A stretch of 64,000 bases of DNA from Flavobacterium pisciphilum (GCF_020905345.1 NZ_JAJJMO010000001.1:2790001-2854000); one strand, 5' to 3'. Positions 9,779-19,525 are shown, counted from the stretch's first letter. Numbers and translations: made by a program. Notes: a model not told the origin generated them from the sequence alone.

Positions 9779-10288
9779 ATGGAAGAAATAATCAATAAAG
9801 TTGCCAATAGTGCCTTGGAAGTTTTTGATCTTGAGGATTATTATCCAAAAGGACTCCGAGCACAAATTGACATTTCACAATGGCTTCTCGAAGGCTTTCT
9901 TTTAAAAGAAAAAGACTTTCGTGAGCATCTTAAAAATCATAATTGGTCACAATACCAAGATGCATATGTAGCTATTAATTGTAGTACCGATGCTATTGTT
10001 CCCGCTTGGGCATCAATACTTGTTGCAGTTCAATTAGCTCCATTCGCTAAAAAAATTGTTGATGGTACTCTAGAAGATTTAGACTCTAGCCTTTACGAAG
10101 AAATTTTACGCAACCTAGATTACTCAGTATACAAAAGTAAACCAGTAATCATAAAAGGATGTTCAAAAAAACCAGTTCCTACACGCGCATATATTCTGGC
10201 AGCTCATCATTTACAGCCTTTTGCAAGAAGCATTATGTATGGTGAAGCATGTTCTGCTGTCCCATTATACAAAGAGAGCAAGAAATAA
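9779..10288 (+). CDS. DUF2480 family protein
   Basis: Cytoplasmic protein of 169 residues matching the Bacteroidota-specific DUF2480 family as I remember it (DISQWLLEGFLLKEKDFREH, VPAWASILVAVQLAPFAK, KGCSKKPVPTRAYILAAHHLQPFA). Its function is not known. It is regularly found at the end of suf clusters in this phylum, and here it follows the DUF59 gene by 80 bp in the same direction. The cysteine in CSKKPVP and the repeated hydrophobic helices are the only notable features. A role in Fe-S assembly is inferred from context only. Confidence 0.75.
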   Translation: MEEIINKVANSALEVFDLEDYYPKGLRAQIDISQWLLEGFLLKEKDFREHLKNHNWSQYQDAYVAINCSTDAIVPAWASILVAVQLAPFAKKIVDGTLEDLDSSLYEEILRNLDYSVYKSKPVIIKGCSKKPVPTRAYILAAHHLQPFARSIMYGEACSAVPLYKESKK

Positions 10289-10334
10289 TTTACAAATAAA
10301 ATTAAGTATTTTTTAACAATTTCATGGTTTTTAG

Positions 10335-10342
10335 TATATTTG
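10335..10342 (+). promoter_or_regulatory. -7 box upstream of the DUF3078 gene
   Basis: TATATTTG at 10335-10342, 27 bp before the ATG at 10370. It overlaps an in-frame upstream TTG at 10340, which argues that translation starts at 10370 and not at that TTG. Confidence 0.6.
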
Positions 10343-10369
10343 TTAATATCAACACTAAACAAGGAACCT

Positions 10370-11302
10370 ATGAAAAATCTTCTTCAACTCCTTTTTATCT
10401 TCTTAGCAAGCTTTTCGCTTCTACAGGCACAGAACACAGAAAAAGAATTAATAAAAAACACAGAAAAAGCAGTTAAAACCATATCCGACACTACAGGAAA
10501 TGGATGGAAAAGCACTGGAAATGTTTCGTTTCTTTTTAACCAATCAAATTTCAATAACTGGATTGCTGGAGGTGAAAATAATATCTCAGGGAATTTAGGC
10601 CTTAATTACAACATCAATTACAAGAAAGATGACATTAGCTGGGATAACAAAATTCTCGCTTCATATGGTATCTTGCAAACTGAGAATTCTGACTTTGAGA
10701 AAAAGACAGATGACCGTTTAGAAATTAATTCTATTTATGGAAAAAGAGCATTTGGTAATTGGTATTACTCCTTTTTTGTGAATTTCAGAACGCAGTTCAC
10801 TAAAGGGTACGTTTATGGACAAGATGTAAATGGCGCAGAGATACGAACTGAAAACACAAACTTCATGTCACCGGGTTATCTTACTTTTGGTCCTGGTATT
10901 TTTTGGAAGAAAGATGACAATCTAAAACTAAATTTCGCTCCTGTAACCTCCAAAATGACTTTTGTAGACAAACTATACACATCCGACATTGGATACGTAA
11001 GCGAGTCTTATTTTGGCGTTAAAGCAAACAAAACGATGCGTTACGAATTAGGTTTTTATGCATCCGCTTATTACAAGCTTAATATTATGACCAATGTTTC
11101 TGCAGAAAACATTTTAAACTTATATTCAAATTATCTTGAAGACCCACAAAATGTGGACATAGACTATTCGTTAAATATTGTAATGAAAATTAATAAGTTC
11201 CTATCGACTAACTTATCATTTCAAGCAATTTATGACGATAATGCTTTCCAAGGGTTCCAAACCAGAGAAGTATTTGGCTTAGGAGTCAATTACATGTTCT
11301 AA
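10370..11302 (+). CDS. DUF3078 domain-containing outer-membrane protein
   Basis: A 310-residue exported protein starting MKNLLQLLFIFLASFSLLQAQ, a clear signal peptide. The mature part has the DUF3078 pattern WKSTGNVSFLFNQSNFNNW, followed by alternating amphipathic strands ending in an aromatic-terminated strand (GVNYMF), as expected of a beta-barrel outer-membrane protein. Function is unknown. An upstream TTG (10340) would extend the frame but lies on the promoter, so the ATG at 10370 is chosen. It is monocistronic and shares a bidirectional terminator with hflX. Confidence 0.8.
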   Translation: MKNLLQLLFIFLASFSLLQAQNTEKELIKNTEKAVKTISDTTGNGWKSTGNVSFLFNQSNFNNWIAGGENNISGNLGLNYNINYKKDDISWDNKILASYGILQTENSDFEKKTDDRLEINSIYGKRAFGNWYYSFFVNFRTQFTKGYVYGQDVNGAEIRTENTNFMSPGYLTFGPGIFWKKDDNLKLNFAPVTSKMTFVDKLYTSDIGYVSESYFGVKANKTMRYELGFYASAYYKLNIMTNVSAENILNLYSNYLEDPQNVDIDYSLNIVMKINKFLSTNLSFQAIYDDNAFQGFQTREVFGLGVNYMF

Positions 11303-11310
11303 AACATAAA

Positions 11311-11342
11311 AAAAGGGCTTGCAAATTGCAAGCCCTTTTTTT
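11311..11342. terminator. bidirectional terminator between DUF3078 gene and hflX
   Basis: AAAAGGGCTTGCA-AAT-TGCAAGCCCTTTT hairpin flanked by A-run and T-run, placed between two convergent genes, so it can serve both strands. The T-run reaches the hflX stop codon. Confidence 0.85.
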
Positions 11343-12574
11343 TATTCTTCATCTTCTTTTTCGATTGCGTCCTTATAATCAGGATACAAAAATTTATTAT
11401 AAGGAAATCGAGTAATATGAATTTGTCTTACAGACTCATATACACGCTCTCTGAATTCTTCAAAATTTTCTTTGTTGGTAGCTGAAATAAACAAAGCATT
11501 TTGCTCTCCTAAACGATGCATCCAAGTAGTCTTCCATTCCTCGATTGTATAATGTCTAGGTGTTTTTTCAGTAATCAAATCATCCTCATCAATAGTTAAA
11601 TGCTTGTAAGCATCTATCTTATTAAAAACCATAATAACAGGTTTATCATTAGCCTTAATATCTAATAAGGTTTGATTAACTGACTCAATATGATCTTCAA
11701 AATCTGGATGAGAAATATCAACAATATGCAATAACAAATCGGCTTCACGAACCTCATCAAGTGTACTCTTGAAAGAATCTACCAATTGAGTTGGTAGTTT
11801 ACGAATAAAACCAACGGTATCAGAAAGTAAAAAAGGTAAATTTTTAATAACTACTTTACGAACTGTTGTATCTAAGGTAGCAAACAATTTATTCTCTACA
11901 AAAACATCACTTTTACCAATAGCATTCATTAATGTTGATTTTCCAACATTGGTATATCCTACCAAAGCCACACGAACCATTGCACCACGATTACTACGTT
12001 GTACCCCCATTTGCTTATCGATAGTTTTTATTTTTTCTTTCAATAATGCAATACGATCACGAACGATACGTCTATCAGTCTCAATTTCTGTTTCTCCAGG
12101 TCCACGCATTCCAATACCTCCTTTTTGACGCTCAAGGTGTGTCCACATACCCGAAAGTCTAGGCAATAAATATTGACATTGTGCCAACTCAACTTGCGTT
12201 CTTGCATATGATGTTTCAGCTCTTTGAGCAAAAATATCAAGAATTAAGTGCGTTCTATCAAGGATTTTACAATCTATAATTTTAGAGATATTCTTTTGCT
12301 GTGAAGGAGACAATTCGTCATCAAAGATCAAAGTCGAAACACCATGCTCTTTTACAAAAAGATTGATTTCATCTATTTTACCAGTTCCAACAAAAGTTTT
12401 AGGGTTTGGACGTTCCATTTTTTGAGTAAAACGTTTTATAACTTCTCCACCTGCGGTATAAGTCAAAAACTCTAACTCATCAAGATATTCGTTTAACTTT
12501 TCTTCACTTTGATTTTGAGTTACAATCCCAACAATGGCTGTTTTCTCAAAATTTAGTACTTCTTTTTCTAACAT
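11342..12574 (-). CDS. hflX: ribosome-associated GTPase HflX
   Basis: GTPase that binds the 50S subunit and rescues or splits stalled ribosomes. The protein has 410 residues. The N-terminal HflX domain (VGTGKIDEI, LIFDDELSPSQQ) is followed by a coiled linker (RRIVRDRIALLKEKIK) and the G domain: G1 GYTNVGKS at 206-213, G3 DTVGF, G4 NKID. The GMRGPGETEIETDRR block at 155-169 is typical of HflX. A TAnnTTTG promoter lies 17-24 bp before the start. Family assignment is secure. Confidence 0.95.
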   Translation of the reverse strand: MLEKEVLNFEKTAIVGIVTQNQSEEKLNEYLDELEFLTYTAGGEVIKRFTQKMERPNPKTFVGTGKIDEINLFVKEHGVSTLIFDDELSPSQQKNISKIIDCKILDRTHLILDIFAQRAETSYARTQVELAQCQYLLPRLSGMWTHLERQKGGIGMRGPGETEIETDRRIVRDRIALLKEKIKTIDKQMGVQRSNRGAMVRVALVGYTNVGKSTLMNAIGKSDVFVENKLFATLDTTVRKVVIKNLPFLLSDTVGFIRKLPTQLVDSFKSTLDEVREADLLLHIVDISHPDFEDHIESVNQTLLDIKANDKPVIMVFNKIDAYKHLTIDEDDLITEKTPRHYTIEEWKTTWMHRLGEQNALFISATNKENFEEFRERVYESVRQIHITRFPYNKFLYPDYKDAIEKEDEE

Positions 12575-12590
12575 AACTTTAAATAAGCTA

Positions 12591-12598
12591 CAAATTTA
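12591..12598 (-). promoter_or_regulatory. -7 box of hflX promoter
   Basis: On the minus strand TAAATTTG fits TAnnTTTG, about 17 bp upstream of the hflX ATG. Short 5' leader; -33 element not obvious. Confidence 0.45.
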
Positions 12599-12681
12599 GT
12601 GATTTGCAAGGTACTAAAGCCAATTGATGTCTTTTTTTAAATACAAAAACAAACACATCAATTGGCAATAAGTAATAATTT

Positions 12682-13542
12682 CTATTCGTAAATATATGTT
12701 TTATCAATTTTTACAATCCCGTTTTGTTCTAAAAAAGAAGATGATATTGGATAATTCAATACATTATACTTGTATTTTCCTGATACTCCAGTATAATTTG
12801 TAGAAGATGGAGCAAATGCCAATTCATTATTATAAGAAATAGATTCAAAACTAAATTCGTCTTCATGAAAAGAAATCAACGGTACAATTACTTTATAATT
12901 TGGGCCAAATAAATTTTGTACAATCAATAAATCAACTGATTTTTTATCATCAAAGGTAAAATTATTGATCATTTTTTCACCTAGCACTCCTTTGTGACGT
13001 ACCACATTCTCATTTGAATATACATATTCAATTTTATTAAAAATTTGTTGGTTTCTATCTCTAGAAGAACGTCTTATGATAAGTCCGTTTTCAACAACAT
13101 ATTCAATATCTTCTATCACAGTGTGAATATTACTTTTTTTGGTTATTACTTTTATTCTTGCACCTTCATAACTCATGGTAACTGTTTTAGTTACAGTTTC
13201 TCCATTCTCATCATACTTCTTCATGAACTTAGTAATTCTATCGTCTTTGTCGTAACTATACTTAACAACTTCTTTCCAGTTACTGCCTATTCTCTCTTTT
13301 ACAGTCATATCCAAAAGACCTTTGGGGTTGTAGAAAAAGCTATGTACAACATCGGATGTTTTTATTGTTAGAAGCTTACCGTCTTGAAATAAAACAGTTT
13401 TATTTTCTATCTCTCCGCTTTTTAGATCGCGGTAATTCGTCTTAACGACATTTATTTGTTTTAACTTAATTTGTTGATCTTGACTGTGGATCAAACATGA
13501 AAAAGCCATCGTAAAAATGGCAATGAAGTAGTTTTTCATCAT
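12682..13542 (-). CDS. exported hypothetical protein with YD-repeat-like strands
   Basis: Not recognised. The 286-residue protein starts with a signal peptide (MMKNYFIAIFTMAFSCLIHS, cleavage probably after HSQ). The mature part contains alternating short strands with tyrosine and aspartate (VVKYSYDKDDRITKFMKKYD, KIEYVYSNENVV), reminiscent of the RHS/YD-type or toxin-like beta-strand repeats common in exported Bacteroidota proteins. No catalytic motif is visible. It is a single gene with its own strand neighbours more than 100 bp away. Either of the two first Met codons could start it. Confidence 0.7.
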   Translation of the reverse strand: MMKNYFIAIFTMAFSCLIHSQDQQIKLKQINVVKTNYRDLKSGEIENKTVLFQDGKLLTIKTSDVVHSFFYNPKGLLDMTVKERIGSNWKEVVKYSYDKDDRITKFMKKYDENGETVTKTVTMSYEGARIKVITKKSNIHTVIEDIEYVVENGLIIRRSSRDRNQQIFNKIEYVYSNENVVRHKGVLGEKMINNFTFDDKKSVDLLIVQNLFGPNYKVIVPLISFHEDEFSFESISYNNELAFAPSSTNYTGVSGKYKYNVLNYPISSSFLEQNGIVKIDKTYIYE

Positions 13543-13712
13543 GGTATTTTATATCAATTTGGGATGACCAAAATACAAAAAACATAGAAAGAATAATATT
13601 TTCACATACAAAAAACTAAACCATATTAGTGACCTTTAAAACAATTCACTTCAGAACAACTGACTATCAATCATTTATCGTCACCAACAAAAATAAAATC
13701 CACATACCTACC

Positions 13713-15089
13713 CTACTTATCTCCTACAATAACTACATCATCTACCATAAAAGCACCGTTAAGAACTTTATCTTTACCTGATCCAACATACTTAAATGCA
13801 ATATGAATATCTCCTGAATAGAAAGACAAATCTATCCGGTCTGAGCTTATAAACTGACGAACAGGAGTAGACAATGTAGGAAGCTTAGCATCTAACTTTG
13901 TCCATTTTGCATTAGCTACATTAGAACCATCAAAATTAGTTGACACATAAACACCTAAAGAATTCAATGGAGAATCAACTTTTAAATCATGCTGAGCACT
14001 TCTAAAAGACAGCACAGAATTTTTAAAATCATCCATATTTATCTTGGGAGAAACTAGCCATGCCGTAATTTCAGCAGCTGTTGTACTTGTTGTATTAAAC
14101 TCAGCATAACCATTACCTGCATAAACAATACTTTTCCATAACTTGGTTCCCTTTTCTACAATATTACTCCAACCCGGAAGAGCAAAATTGACATTATTCT
14201 GTACCGATTGGAAATCTTCTGAGAAAAACGGAACTGTTCGTTTTCCTTCCAACAATACATCTTTCTCTGATCTAACCATTATTTGATAATCTGAGCCATA
14301 TTTTGTCAAAATTCCTCGAACTCTCCCACTTCCCTCCGGTATTAACTCTTTTGCGAAATTAGCATAACTACTAGTTCTAAAAATAACCTGATTCCCTGCT
14401 CTATCGCGCAAATTCCAATTGGTTGCACCACCAACACTATTAGTTTCTTCAAAATAATGATGTCCAATAGCGGCATCTGAAAATTGTACATCAAACAATT
14501 CAACTAGTGTATTTATATTATCATCATTTAATAATTCTGACACTGAAAGCAAACGAACCAACTTACTTTCATCAATTACTACACAGGAGGCACTAAGCAC
14601 ATTTTTATAATCGTTCTTCACAATTCTTCCAACTGAAGCATTACCATAGGCATTAACATACAAACTCCCTATTCGTAAACTGCCAAACTTAATATCAGTA
14701 AATTGATCTTTTAATTTAACAAATACCTTACTTCCAACTCTATAATTTATATACGTATTTGTTGCATCAACACCTATACTAAATGCTTGCACTGCACCAT
14801 TTTTATTAGGTAATGTTTGAACCGATATTGTTTTAAAAAAATTACCTGATTCATCACTCGAAATCACGTATCCCTCAACAATATCATCATATCGATATTT
14901 TGCAGCAACAAGATTAGCATTATTGCGAACCTCAACAACTGTTCTATTAGCAATTAAATTTGGTTGATTACATATAAGTTCTGGAATAGCCGTTTCGTCT
15001 CCAACACAACCCAAAAAAGTAAAAACTATTATTAAAAAAATCAAAGAGCTACATCTGTTTTTCATATTCATTACTTTTTTAAAATTCAT
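13713..15089 (-). CDS. DUF5689 domain-containing lipoprotein, paired with TonB receptor
   Basis: Exported lipoprotein of 458 residues: N-terminal hydrophobic segment ending FTFLGC, with C28 as the likely lipidated cysteine. The middle (about residues 40-265) fits DUF5689, an OB-like domain common in surface lipoproteins of Flavobacteria (VEGYVISSDESGNFFKTI, GRVRGILTKYGSDYQIMVRS). The C-terminal part (about 285-458) resembles jelly-roll 'choice-of-anchor'-type domains (FSEDFQSV, WLVSPKINMDDFK, GAFMVDDVVIVGD). Its start codon overlaps the stop of the receptor gene (ATGA), so the two are translationally coupled and probably form a surface uptake pair. Ligand unknown. Confidence 0.8.
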   Translation of the reverse strand: MNFKKVMNMKNRCSSLIFLIIVFTFLGCVGDETAIPELICNQPNLIANRTVVEVRNNANLVAAKYRYDDIVEGYVISSDESGNFFKTISVQTLPNKNGAVQAFSIGVDATNTYINYRVGSKVFVKLKDQFTDIKFGSLRIGSLYVNAYGNASVGRIVKNDYKNVLSASCVVIDESKLVRLLSVSELLNDDNINTLVELFDVQFSDAAIGHHYFEETNSVGGATNWNLRDRAGNQVIFRTSSYANFAKELIPEGSGRVRGILTKYGSDYQIMVRSEKDVLLEGKRTVPFFSEDFQSVQNNVNFALPGWSNIVEKGTKLWKSIVYAGNGYAEFNTTSTTAAEITAWLVSPKINMDDFKNSVLSFRSAQHDLKVDSPLNSLGVYVSTNFDGSNVANAKWTKLDAKLPTLSTPVRQFISSDRIDLSFYSGDIHIAFKYVGSGKDKVLNGAFMVDDVVIVGDK

Positions 15090-17926
15090 AAGTTAATAGC
15101 TAAATTCCCGAAATAAGTTCTCCCATATCCATAAAAATATTTTGGACCAAATGATGGTGTTCTGCTAGATTCTTGCTGGTTCAATCGTCGAAAATTTGCA
15201 TTCCTAGCTTGTTCAAAACCTCCAGTTTTATAAATCGCATCCAATACGTTATTAATGCTCACAAAAAAGGACACATATTTTCGACGAATACGCCATGACT
15301 TCCCTCCTGTAATATTTAATAACGAAATAGGATCAAATTTTTCTTGTTTCAATAACACCTTGGCTCTTTCTTGTGATGCTTCTGGATAAGGGAAACTACT
15401 CTTGGGATTGACATAAAACTGGGCTGTTCTAGAAATTGGAGAAACATCAATATAAGAATTCGAGAGGTAATTTATATTAGTACCAAGCCACCAATACTTA
15501 GAATTTCTATACTCAAAGCCTAATGAATAAGCCTGTTGAGGCATTCCTGGCTGCTTATAATTTTTTAGTGCTGCTTTTCCAAAATCAAAAATAGGATTAC
15601 TATTTGCCAAAGATGCTTTCGCATCATTCGTAATGCTGACATTAGGGTTATTGTCATATGTATACTGTCCATAAGCAGCAGAAAAAACACCTTTAAAGGA
15701 GGGTAAAATTTGATATTCAAAACTCAACTCTGCCCCAATATTCTTTTTACTCAGATGCTTTAATGTCTGACTTACAAAAGCATTGGCATTATCATTACCT
15801 GCGCCAACATCAAAAATTCCCTCAGCATAAAAAAATGAGGTCTGTGTTACATTTTTCATTAAAGAATAATACCCTGTCAGTCGTGTTTTTAGCTTAGGGG
15901 AATGAAAAACATAATTCCCTTCAACACAACTGATATTTACACTTTCTATACCATTAACAACATTATTAACTCGCGCATTCGGAAATGTATTTCGAATTGA
16001 AGGGGCTTGAGTTAAATAAGCTCCATTAAAAAACAACCATTGCTTACCTGATATCTTATAAGTTAGCCCACCTTTAAAAGCAAAATTTTCAAAATTTACT
16101 TTTTCACTTTTACCAAAAGAATTAGTGGTATAAATTCCATTTTGATACAACCCATCTCTTTGATAAGTTGAACTCGAAAAAGCCTGAGCAAGATAAAAAT
16201 CAACTTTACGGTATATAAATTTAAATTGTGTAAAAACATCAATTGTATTCGCTAGATAATTATAATTATATCGATAAGAATCTCTAACTCCAACTCTCCT
16301 ATTTGGATTTTTCAAATCAGACTGTGACTGATCGCCTTTATAAAACAAATCGATATCTTCAAAATATAAACCTCCCAACAAATCAGTAAGAGACCTAAAA
16401 TTATGAGATTTCAAATTCCTAAAAGCGATCCCGCCATTAAAAAAGATATTTTCTGTTAATAGAGAATTTATGTTTGAATTAAAGAATATCGTTTTATCAT
16501 CGGTTCTGTCTTCATACAAAACATAATGGCTTTTTACTGGTGCATAACTAGTAGCAATTCCGTCTGAATCTGTAACCAGAATTTGATTTGCCCGATATAA
16601 TTCATTCCAATTTATTTGTGAATTAGTTACAAATAGTTCTTTATTTTTATTGGCATTTTCATAATCGGGAGTGAAATCACCTGAATATTCTCCTTGGTCT
16701 TTTGCGTAAACTGAACTATAGTAGCTTGGTAATTTACGGTAATGAGTAGGATCTGGACTACTTACATTCTGGTAATCTATATTACCATTGCTTACTTTAC
16801 CAAATTGATAGGCAATACTTGAATTTAGAGTTGTTTTATCATCTATCCTAAAAAAATGATTCAACATTAAAACTGGTTCTTCTACTTTTTTAATCCTCGC
16901 ATTTCTTTTCTTTCCGTTTTGCCAGCCCCAATAAGAATTATATCTCTCATTTGTAAGTTGAGTTACCTCATCTGTATTTGGGGAGTTTTTGCCTCTTGAA
17001 TTTGGAGTATAAAATCCTGTAAAATTTAATGAATGCTGAGAACTTAATTTCTTTTCAATACTCATAAAAAAAGAATCCGCATCGTAGTTTGTTCCTTCAA
17101 AAAAACCTTCATTTGCCCAACGTTTCCCTGCTGAAACTACAAAAGCCCACCCAGAAGGCATCAAACCTGTAGCATAAGTAGCCATTGCTCGCAAACTATA
17201 ATTGGTATTACTACCCGAAAATGTAATTCGTGAACTTGGTCTGTAAATTGAAGCTCGTGTATTAATTTGTTGTGTTCCTAGAACACCACCAAAACTATAA
17301 TCTGAAGTAGCTATTCCAACAGAGAATTCCTGATTCCTTGTAGCATCATTTAAACCTCCCCAATTACTCCATTGTGGACGTCCATCATACATTTTATTCA
17401 TCGTGATTCCGTTGATTGTCATCTTAGCGTGCTCACTATCCAATCCTCGCATCCTAAAACGGGCTTGTCCCCAATTAAAAGCTGAGGCTTGAATAAAAGC
17501 ATCTCGAGAAGATTGTAAAAGTCCCGAAGTAGTTTCAGAGCTACTATTATCATCAGTCAAATCACTTTCTGATAAAGCAATTAAGATTAATTCTGATCCG
17601 ATTTGATTATCTTCTTCTAAAACCAAAACACCTAAATCCATCATTTCTCCAGAAACAGCTTTTACTGGAAACAATAAATCTTTATATCCCTGACTGTGCA
17701 ACAATAACAATTGATTCCCTTCTGATTGCAAAACCAACTTAAATGCACCATCCCTTTCTGTCAATTGCATAATTGCAGAGTTTTGAATACTAACCACAAC
17801 ATATTGAAGTGCCTTTTGTGTTTTCGAATCAATAACTCTCCCTTGAAAACCAGTTTCTTCTTGTGAAAAAGCAATTCCTGATTGAGAAATAAATAAAATT
17901 ATGACTAAACACTTTTTTATAAACAT
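15086..17926 (-). CDS. TonB-dependent outer-membrane receptor with N-terminal carboxypeptidase-like domain
   Basis: TonB-dependent transporter of 946 residues. Order of parts: signal peptide (about 1-21), a carboxypeptidase-regulatory-like domain (GFQGRVIDSKTQKALQYVVV, about 24-105), a plug with FRMRGLDSEHAKMTINGITM, then a long beta-barrel ending in an aromatic-containing strand (GRTYFGNLAINL). It is overlapped by the DUF5689 lipoprotein gene downstream, an organisation like a SusC/SusD-type pair but with a different lipoprotein family. The substrate cannot be inferred. A 17-bp perfect inverted repeat lies about 60-110 bp upstream of the start. Confidence 0.9.
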   Translation of the reverse strand: MFIKKCLVIILFISQSGIAFSQEETGFQGRVIDSKTQKALQYVVVSIQNSAIMQLTERDGAFKLVLQSEGNQLLLLHSQGYKDLLFPVKAVSGEMMDLGVLVLEEDNQIGSELILIALSESDLTDDNSSSETTSGLLQSSRDAFIQASAFNWGQARFRMRGLDSEHAKMTINGITMNKMYDGRPQWSNWGGLNDATRNQEFSVGIATSDYSFGGVLGTQQINTRASIYRPSSRITFSGSNTNYSLRAMATYATGLMPSGWAFVVSAGKRWANEGFFEGTNYDADSFFMSIEKKLSSQHSLNFTGFYTPNSRGKNSPNTDEVTQLTNERYNSYWGWQNGKKRNARIKKVEEPVLMLNHFFRIDDKTTLNSSIAYQFGKVSNGNIDYQNVSSPDPTHYRKLPSYYSSVYAKDQGEYSGDFTPDYENANKNKELFVTNSQINWNELYRANQILVTDSDGIATSYAPVKSHYVLYEDRTDDKTIFFNSNINSLLTENIFFNGGIAFRNLKSHNFRSLTDLLGGLYFEDIDLFYKGDQSQSDLKNPNRRVGVRDSYRYNYNYLANTIDVFTQFKFIYRKVDFYLAQAFSSSTYQRDGLYQNGIYTTNSFGKSEKVNFENFAFKGGLTYKISGKQWLFFNGAYLTQAPSIRNTFPNARVNNVVNGIESVNISCVEGNYVFHSPKLKTRLTGYYSLMKNVTQTSFFYAEGIFDVGAGNDNANAFVSQTLKHLSKKNIGAELSFEYQILPSFKGVFSAAYGQYTYDNNPNVSITNDAKASLANSNPIFDFGKAALKNYKQPGMPQQAYSLGFEYRNSKYWWLGTNINYLSNSYIDVSPISRTAQFYVNPKSSFPYPEASQERAKVLLKQEKFDPISLLNITGGKSWRIRRKYVSFFVSINNVLDAIYKTGGFEQARNANFRRLNQQESSRTPSFGPKYFYGYGRTYFGNLAINL

Positions 17927-17982
17927 GATATCTTTTTTAACTATCTAAGATTTTTTAATTATTAAAAATCAAAGGATTAAAA

Positions 17983-18038
17983 TTTGATTGTTGCAATAAT
18001 TTGAAATGAAGAATCATCAACTTATTGCAACAATCAAA
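17983..18038. repeat. 17-bp perfect inverted repeat upstream of the TonB receptor
   Basis: Arms TTTGATTGTTGCAATAA (17983-17999) and TTATTGCAACAATCAAA (18022-18038) with a 22-nt loop, in the 280-bp gap between the MFS gene end and the TonB receptor start. It may be the MFS terminator, a leader hairpin of the receptor mRNA, or an operator. There is no strong T-run directly after it on the minus strand. The rest of the gap is AT-rich with nothing clear. Confidence 0.6.
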
Positions 18039-18206
18039 AGATGTTTTTGAAGAAGTGGTATTTTATAATTACATAATATAAGAATTTTACTATATTACAT
18101 AAACGCCAAATATAGAAAACAAAAATTGAATATAATATTTTTCCTGTTAAATATTATTTAGAAAAGATACTGAACAGGAGAGTACTAATGTTATAAAACA
18201 AGTTTA

Positions 18207-19430
18207 CTACTCTATTGCTTTTATTCTAGAAACCATAAAAGCAATTAAAAATCCGAAGATCCCGATAAATGCGAAGGAAAAACGAAGACCAAAGGCTTCA
18301 GCAATATAACCAATAACGGGTGGGCCCATTAAGAAACCTAAAAAACTCACACTCGAAACTATTGTTAAAGCTTCGCCTGCTGGGACTGTTGGATTTTTCC
18401 CAGCTACGCTATACAAAGTTGGTACAACTGTAGAAACTCCAAGCCCTACAAACATAAAAGCGATGGTACATGGAATTATATAAGGAAATAATACTGAGGT
18501 AAAAAGCCCTAACGAGATAACCAATCCACTGATTTGCAGTACTTTTTTTCTTCCAAATTTGAGGATAAGTCCATCACCAAGGAAACGCCCGCTCGCCATC
18601 ATTATCATAAACGAAGTATACCCTACGATAACCAAGGCTCCTGGAGCTTTTACCACATCTTTAAAGTAAACGCCACTCCAATCAAACATTACTCCTTCAC
18701 TCGCCATACAACAAAAACCAATTACTCCTAGCCAAATCAATGAACTGTCTGGTTTTGCAAATAATTTCTTTTTCTTCTCTTCTACCTTTACTTTAATTTT
18801 TTCTTTGGCTTTAATCAAGAATTTATAATTAAAAGCAATCATAACCAATACAATTCCTGCTACAATAACAAAGTGATAGTATGGTGTCAATTTTAAAGCA
18901 AGCATCCCTAATCCTACTAATGCACCCGAAAATCCAGCAAAACTCCACATACCGTGAAAAGAAGACATTATTGTTTTCTTAAAAAGTACTTCGGTATAAA
19001 CACCTTGGGTATTTACTGCAATATTGGCTAAGTTTCCAAATATTCCGAATACAAACAACGCAAGTGATAATTGCCATGAAGCATTGGCTAATCCTAAATT
19101 AGTTAAACTAAAAGCGTAAAATAACAAAGAAAGAATTAGAATTCTGTGGCTTCCAAATCTTGTCACTAGTTTACCCGAAAAAGGCATAACTACCAGTTGA
19201 CCAAGTGGCAATGCAAACAAAATAGATCCCAATTGCCCTTCGCTTAAGTGCAAAGCCGTTTTGATATCTGGAATCCGGCTTGCCCAAGTGGCAAAACATA
19301 ATCCCATTGCAAAATAAAACATCCCCACAGCAAATCGAATTCGATTTAAGTACGAAGCTTTTACATGTTTATAGGTTTTCTTAAATTTTGCTTTGGTCTT
19401 AAATCTGCCAATGAAGTTTAAATCTATCAA
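18207..19430 (-). CDS. MFS transporter
   Basis: Major facilitator superfamily permease of 407 residues with about 12 hydrophobic segments. N-terminal TM1 ends in GLCFATWASRIPDIK, and the loop 2-3 signature is GKLVTRFGSHRI. A cytoplasmic lysine-rich central loop (KAKEKIKVKVEEKKKK) divides the two halves. This arrangement resembles YbjJ-like MFS proteins and sugar/drug exporters, but the substrate is unknown. It is monocistronic on this strand, with about 95 bp to the oxidoreductase gene upstream. Confidence 0.88.
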   Translation of the reverse strand: MIDLNFIGRFKTKAKFKKTYKHVKASYLNRIRFAVGMFYFAMGLCFATWASRIPDIKTALHLSEGQLGSILFALPLGQLVVMPFSGKLVTRFGSHRILILSLLFYAFSLTNLGLANASWQLSLALFVFGIFGNLANIAVNTQGVYTEVLFKKTIMSSFHGMWSFAGFSGALVGLGMLALKLTPYYHFVIVAGIVLVMIAFNYKFLIKAKEKIKVKVEEKKKKLFAKPDSSLIWLGVIGFCCMASEGVMFDWSGVYFKDVVKAPGALVIVGYTSFMIMMASGRFLGDGLILKFGRKKVLQISGLVISLGLFTSVLFPYIIPCTIAFMFVGLGVSTVVPTLYSVAGKNPTVPAGEALTIVSSVSFLGFLMGPPVIGYIAEAFGLRFSFAFIGIFGFLIAFMVSRIKAIE

Positions 19431-19525
19431 AATGAATCGTTTATGGTTTGATTGGGCAAAATTACGAAAATCATTCTTGCGATTAATTCAACCCAACCAG
19501 TTCCTACAAATTATAACGTTATTGT

